DNA of 64,000 bases. It comes from Pseudofulvibacter geojedonensis (GTDB taxonomy: Bacteria > Bacteroidota > Bacteroidia > Flavobacteriales > Flavobacteriaceae). The position numbers were made by a program, and so were the translations under genes. Shown here one piece after another: positions 59,973 through 64,000 of the stretch; position 1 is the stretch's first letter; each line of letters opens with the position of its first letter. The notes below the pieces were generated by a model. That model ran no database searches. It had not been told where the DNA came from and was given only the letters and a program-made list of their open reading frames with translations. The DNA lies in NCBI RefSeq assembly GCF_042675745.1, contig NZ_JBHTJM010000001.1, positions 62,001-126,000 on the forward strand, written 5' to 3'.

Positions 59973-62423
59973 TTAAAGCTTTTTAGCATTTTTTACTTTT
60001 TGCTTGGTAAGAGCAATATCTAAAACTTCATCCATTTCTGTAACATAATGAAAGTTTAAACCTTTTAAATAATCAGGTTTTATTTCTAAAATATCCTTCC
60101 TATTCTCTTCAGAAAGAATAATCTCTTTAATTTTAGCCCTTTTTGCCGCTAAAATTTTCTCTTTAATTCCTCCTACCGGAAGCACCTTCCCTCTAAGAGT
60201 TATCTCTCCGGTCATAGCTAATTGTTTTTTAACCTTTCGCTGAGTAAACAATGATACTAATGAAGTTAACATTGTAATTCCCGCACTAGGACCATCCTTT
60301 GGTGTAGCACCTTCTGGCACATGTAAATGAATATTATATTTATTAAACGCATCTTCATCGATATCAAATCGTTCTGCATTTGCTTTAATAAACTCAAGAG
60401 CAATTGTAGCAGATTCTTTCATAACCTTTCCTAAGTTACCTGTTATAGATAAACCTCCTTTTCCTTTAGATAAAATTGACTCTATAAATAATATATCTCC
60501 TCCTACACTAGTCCAAGCTAAACCTGTTACAACTCCAGCTACATCATTATTTTCATATTTATCTCTTTCTAGCCTGGCTGGTCCCAATACTTTAACTACA
60601 GTATCCTTATTAATTTTAACATCATATTCTTCTTCCATAGCTATTGATTTAGCTGCATAACGAACTACTTTAGCTATTTTTTTATCTAAACCTCTTACTC
60701 CAGACTCTCTAGTATAACCTTCAACAATAAATTCTAGCTCTTTTTTACCAATCTTTAAGTGAGTTTTATCTAAACCATGTTCCTTTAGTTGTTTTGGCAA
60801 TAAATGATTTTTAGCTATTTCTACTTTTTCTTCAATAGTATAACCGTTCACATCTATTATCTCCATTCTATCTCTTAAAGCTGGTTGTATTGAACCTAAA
60901 CTGTTTGCTGTAGCAATGAACATAACTTTAGAAAGGTCATATCCCATCTCTAAAAAGTTATCGTAAAATTCAGAATTTTGCTCCGGGTCTAACACTTCTA
61001 ACATAGCAGAAGATGGATCACCTTGATGCGAATTAGATAATTTATCTATTTCATCTAAAACAAAAACCGGATTGGAAGTACCCGCTTTTTTTAAGCTTTG
61101 AATTAATCTACCAGGCATTGCCCCTATGTATGTTTTTCTGTGTCCACGAATTTCAGCTTCATCTCTTAGGCCTCCCAAAGAAATTCTTACGTACTCTCTA
61201 CCTAAGGCTTCTGCTATAGACCTACCCAAAGAGGTTTTACCAACACCAGGAGGACCATACAAACACAGTATAGGCGATTTCATATCGTTTCTTAACTTTA
61301 ATACAGCCAAATACTCAATAATACGCTGCTTGACATCCTCAAGACCGTAATGATCTCTATCTAAAATTTTCTGTGCTCTTTTTAAATCAAATTTATCTTT
61401 AGAAAATTCACTCCATGGTAACTCTAAAAACAATTCTAAATAATTTCGCTGAATTGAATACTCTGCAACTTGAGGATTCATTCTTGACATTTTAACTAAC
61501 TCTTTTTCAAAATGCTGAGCGATTTTATCATTCCATTTTTTAGTTTTTCCCTTAGCACGCATTTCCTCTACTTCTGCTTCATAAGAAACCCCACCTAATT
61601 CTTCTTGAATGGTTTTCATTTGTTGATGCAAAAAATACTCTCTTTGTTGCTGATCTAAGTCATTTCTAACTTTAGACTGAATATCGTTTTTAAGTGATAG
61701 TTTCTGTTGCTCTAAATCCATATACTTCAGTGTCTCTAAAGCTCTATTAGACAAAGAATGTATTTCTAATAGGTCTTGCTTTTGAGAAACTGATAAATTC
61801 ATATTGGATGAAATAAAATTTATCAAAAACGAACTACTTTCTATATTTTTAATAGCAAAAGACGCCTCAGAAGGAATATTTGGACTTTGTTTAATTATAT
61901 CTAAAGACAACTCTTTAATAGAATCTATAATAGCTTTAAACTCTTTATCTTCGTTGGCTGGCTTGTCTTCTATAATTTCGTTTACAGTAGCTATTAAATA
62001 CGGATCTTCTTTAACAATCTCATTTAACTCAAATTTCTTTTTACCTTGAATAATAACTGTTGTGTTGCCATCGGGCATTTTTAAAACACGTAATATTCTC
62101 GCTACTGTACCTATATGATTGATATCTTCTTTAGTAGGATTTTCTACTTCCTTATTTTTTTGCGCAACAACACCTATTTCCTTTTTTTCATTATAAGCAT
62201 CATTCAACAACTGAATGGACTTATCTCTTCCTGCTGTAATAGGAATAACTACTCCTGGAAAAAGAACAGTATTCCTTAAAGGTAAAATAGGCAATTCTTC
62301 TGGTAACGATTCACTATTTATTTCTTCTTCATCTTCAGAAGTCATTAAAGGAATAAACTCTGTTTCCTCATTTATATCTTGTAATGACAAACTGTCCATA
62401 TTTAAAAAATTTGATTGACTCAT
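59973..62423 (-). CDS. lon: ATP-dependent protease La (Lon)
   Basis: From the ATG at 62423 (MSQSNFLNMDSLSLQD) the protein is 816 residues; the ATG at 62447 adds eight residues without support. It has the N-terminal substrate domain (LPILPLRNTVLFPGVVIPI), the AAA+ module (Walker A LYGPPGVGKTSLGRSIAEAL, VFVLDEIDKLSN, MEIIDVNGYTIEEK) and the protease domain with the catalytic Ser in TPKDGPSAGITM and Lys in PVGGIKEKILAAKRA. It degrades misfolded and some regulatory proteins in the cytosol. Confidence 0.97.
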   Translation of the reverse strand: MSQSNFLNMDSLSLQDINEETEFIPLMTSEDEEEINSESLPEELPILPLRNTVLFPGVVIPITAGRDKSIQLLNDAYNEKKEIGVVAQKNKEVENPTKEDINHIGTVARILRVLKMPDGNTTVIIQGKKKFELNEIVKEDPYLIATVNEIIEDKPANEDKEFKAIIDSIKELSLDIIKQSPNIPSEASFAIKNIESSSFLINFISSNMNLSVSQKQDLLEIHSLSNRALETLKYMDLEQQKLSLKNDIQSKVRNDLDQQQREYFLHQQMKTIQEELGGVSYEAEVEEMRAKGKTKKWNDKIAQHFEKELVKMSRMNPQVAEYSIQRNYLELFLELPWSEFSKDKFDLKRAQKILDRDHYGLEDVKQRIIEYLAVLKLRNDMKSPILCLYGPPGVGKTSLGRSIAEALGREYVRISLGGLRDEAEIRGHRKTYIGAMPGRLIQSLKKAGTSNPVFVLDEIDKLSNSHQGDPSSAMLEVLDPEQNSEFYDNFLEMGYDLSKVMFIATANSLGSIQPALRDRMEIIDVNGYTIEEKVEIAKNHLLPKQLKEHGLDKTHLKIGKKELEFIVEGYTRESGVRGLDKKIAKVVRYAAKSIAMEEEYDVKINKDTVVKVLGPARLERDKYENNDVAGVVTGLAWTSVGGDILFIESILSKGKGGLSITGNLGKVMKESATIALEFIKANAERFDIDEDAFNKYNIHLHVPEGATPKDGPSAGITMLTSLVSLFTQRKVKKQLAMTGEITLRGKVLPVGGIKEKILAAKRAKIKEIILSEENRKDILEIKPDYLKGLNFHYVTEMDEVLDIALTKQKVKNAKKL

Positions 62424-62509
62424 ATTAATATTTTGCCAAACTGTCATTAATAAACAGCTTGAATTCTTTTAAATTATACTGATTAACATCTATTTACAGC
62501 AAAGTACCA

Positions 62510-62517
62510 CAAAAGTA
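62510..62517 (-). promoter_or_regulatory. Candidate -7 box of lon
   Basis: The minus strand reads TACTTTTG (TAnnTTTG), 86 bases upstream of the lon ATG. No heat-shock-like element is apparent. Confidence 0.4.
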
Positions 62518-62570
62518 TTTAACCTAAAAGATATCAATTCAATTCTCATGCCACTTAACTTTATGTCATA

Positions 62571-62600
62571 AAAAAAGAGCAGATATACTGCTCTTTTTTT
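62571..62600 (-). terminator. Terminator of the TSP3 lipoprotein gene
   Basis: AAAAAAGAGCAG pairs with CTGCTCTTTTTT around a 5-base loop, 19 bases after the lipoprotein stop on the minus strand, with a T-run on each side. Confidence 0.88.
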
Positions 62601-62618
62601 TATAAATTATATTGAATA

Positions 62619-64000
62619 TTATTCGTAGGTAACATCGAATGTTCCGTTGGTAATTACATGAGAAACAACAGGGTCTTGACCTATAGAAGCCGTAATAAAT
62701 CTATAAGTACCTACAATTCGTTTATTTACTTCATCGTGTAAACTAATGTTTAACCCCCAAGTAACATTACCATTACCAGTATAAGTAATATTGGTAAAAC
62801 TACCAGAAGTAAAAGACTTTTGCTCATACTCAACAAAATAAGGATCAGTGTTATCTGCAGTAGTTGCTGGATCTCCATCAGGACCATTAATTTCATTCAG
62901 GTTAGATGTTCCGTCTCCGTCACAATCAGCATTTTGCCATGCTGGTATTGTTGCGTTATACCCAGTATAACCAGCAGATTGTGCAGGAGAACATGGGTCA
63001 TTTATATCTGTTCCATCTAGTGTTTCTTGAGTATCACTAACACCATCTCCATCTGTATCTACATTCCCTTCGTAAGGATCTGTACCAGCAGTAATTTCAT
63101 CTCCATTATTTTGTCCATCATTATTACAATCTGCAGCCATCCAAATAGCATTATTAGCATCATGACCTGTATACCCCGCTGGTTGTAGTGGGCTACATGG
63201 GTTATTTGGGTCTGTTCCATTTTCTGTTTCTACACTATCTACTATACCATCACCGTCTGTATCTGGCCCAGTAGGTGTAGTAGGATTTGATGTAAAGTAA
63301 TGAAGACCATCGAAATTAAATGTACCAGAGATTAACTTATTATCTGCATCAAACTTAGTTATTGCAATATTTCCGTTTGCTTCATTATTAGAATTAGCAT
63401 ATACATTTCCACCTCCATTTGAAACAGTATAATTAGCAGTATTATTAACAGATGACCCAGGTGCAACAGGACCAAACTGATAAGAATTAACAGCTACTGC
63501 ATTTAAAAGAATATTAAATGATTCTCCGTTATTTCCTCTATAACCGTTTATAGTTGTAACACCATTATTAACATTTGCCTGTGCTACATTTGCAACCCAT
63601 AGAGATTCATCAAAAGTTACATGCATTCCTCCACTTTCTGCTGCAGAATAAGAATCAACATTACTAGTGTTGTATATTGCTTCATAATTTGTAGTAGCAT
63701 TTCCAAGAGGATAAGGAGTATTAACATTATTTGGAGCAATACTTAAAGGCATTTTTAAAGTTATAACTTCTGAACCTTTTTTTCCTGAAATAACAATTTT
63801 ATCTCCTGTACTACCATCATTGGTAAGGCGAGCTTTTATTTCATCTAGCTCCATAAAATCAGTACCATCAATATTAGCAGTCATAGTACCATCCATAATA
63901 GGATTTACAACTACTGGATCTGTTACATCTAGTGAAGGATCTAACTCTGCAGGCTCTTCTGCGCTACAAGCCATTAACAACAAAGCTGCTAAACAAGATT
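62619..64000 (-). CDS. Lipoprotein with thrombospondin type 3 repeats (N-terminus outside window)
   Basis: The frame is open to the window end, and the visible N-terminus SCLAALLLMAC shows a lipobox cysteine followed by SAEEPAEL, so the start codon lies beyond 64000. About 458 residues are seen. A first DUF6252-like domain (MTANIDGTDFMELDEIKARL and a later IAITKFDADNKLISGTFNFDG) is followed by calcium-binding TSP3 repeats (DTDGDGIVDSVETENGTDPN, DTDGDGVSDTQETLDGTDIN, DCDGDGTSNLNEIN) and a short second copy of the strand motif (LNISLHDEVNKRIVGTYRF, TNGTFDVTYE). It should be surface or periplasm anchored. The function is unknown. Confidence 0.85.
   Translation of the reverse strand, partial: SCLAALLLMACSAEEPAELDPSLDVTDPVVVNPIMDGTMTANIDGTDFMELDEIKARLTNDGSTGDKIVISGKKGSEVITLKMPLSIAPNNVNTPYPLGNATTNYEAIYNTSNVDSYSAAESGGMHVTFDESLWVANVAQANVNNGVTTINGYRGNNGESFNILLNAVAVNSYQFGPVAPGSSVNNTANYTVSNGGGNVYANSNNEANGNIAITKFDADNKLISGTFNFDGLHYFTSNPTTPTGPDTDGDGIVDSVETENGTDPNNPCSPLQPAGYTGHDANNAIWMAADCNNDGQNNGDEITAGTDPYEGNVDTDGDGVSDTQETLDGTDINDPCSPAQSAGYTGYNATIPAWQNADCDGDGTSNLNEINGPDGDPATTADNTDPYFVEYEQKSFTSGSFTNITYTGNGNVTWGLNISLHDEVNKRIVGTYRFITASIGQDPVVSHVITNGTFDVTYE

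Noticed and set aside
1..64000. Insertion sequence, prophage or genomic island
   Set aside because: No transposase, integrase, phage gene or flanking direct repeats were found; base composition appears uniform apart from the adhesin repeats.

Overview
The window is a low-GC stretch of a Bacteroidetes chromosome, almost certainly from a marine-type member of the Flavobacteriaceae. The evidence is several secreted proteins with type IX secretion (T9SS) C-terminal sorting domains, PorQ, a PorP/SprF-family protein beside a giant SprB-like adhesin, families largely restricted to Bacteroidetes (DUF3822, DUF4126, DUF6252-like), and promoter boxes of the Bacteroidetes type (TAnnTTTG) with almost no Shine-Dalgarno signals. 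I see no insertion sequence, prophage, CRISPR array, tRNA or rRNA operon. The genus cannot be fixed from the sequence alone.

Layout. 1-2.6 kb: a bestrophin-like channel (cut by the window edge), a frameshifted peroxiredoxin-like gene, an MdaB-like quinone reductase and a divergent HxlR regulator. 2.7-9.2 kb: a LytTR response regulator, a one-piece propeller sensor kinase that lacks a normal start codon, and a T9SS-exported LamG/beta-helix protein; both upstream regions carry the same spaced direct repeat, which suggests a dedicated regulon. 9.3-16 kb: Lrp-type regulator with histidine decarboxylase, a methyltransferase, two orphan genes, then a class Ic aspartate aminotransferase, asnA and a divergent AsnC-type regulator. 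16-29.7 kb: mostly housekeeping and envelope genes (AhpD-like protein, acyltransferase, kdsB, RecD-like helicase, rsmD), a secreted cupredoxin, RNase P RNA, dnaX and miaE. 30-33.4 kb: a large LamG T9SS cargo with a structured leader.

33.6-37.1 kb holds a tightly overlapped sixA-ppk1-ppx polyphosphate operon. 37.3-49.5 kb is a cell-surface adhesion module: a 3060-residue repeat adhesin with a type B sorting domain, its likely partner PorP/SprF protein and an OmpA/TPR/PD40 lipoprotein-like protein. After it, at 49.65-49.89 kb, lie two tandem copies of an RNA-like hairpin with a 45-nt invariant core and covarying arms. I regard this as the most unusual signal in the window. 49.9-64 kb: pdxH, a SRPBCC protein, a second type B cargo, an rnz/STAS-like/pyrB/pyrR group, rpsA, a LysM protein, cmk-porQ, lon, and a lipoprotein with thrombospondin type 3 repeats cut by the window end.

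Main themes are T9SS export (five cargo proteins plus PorQ and a PorP/SprF protein) and paired divergent regulators. Several leaders and 3' regions contain RNA structure. Two genes (the peroxiredoxin and the sensor kinase) look damaged or unusually initiated; sequencing error must be excluded for both.
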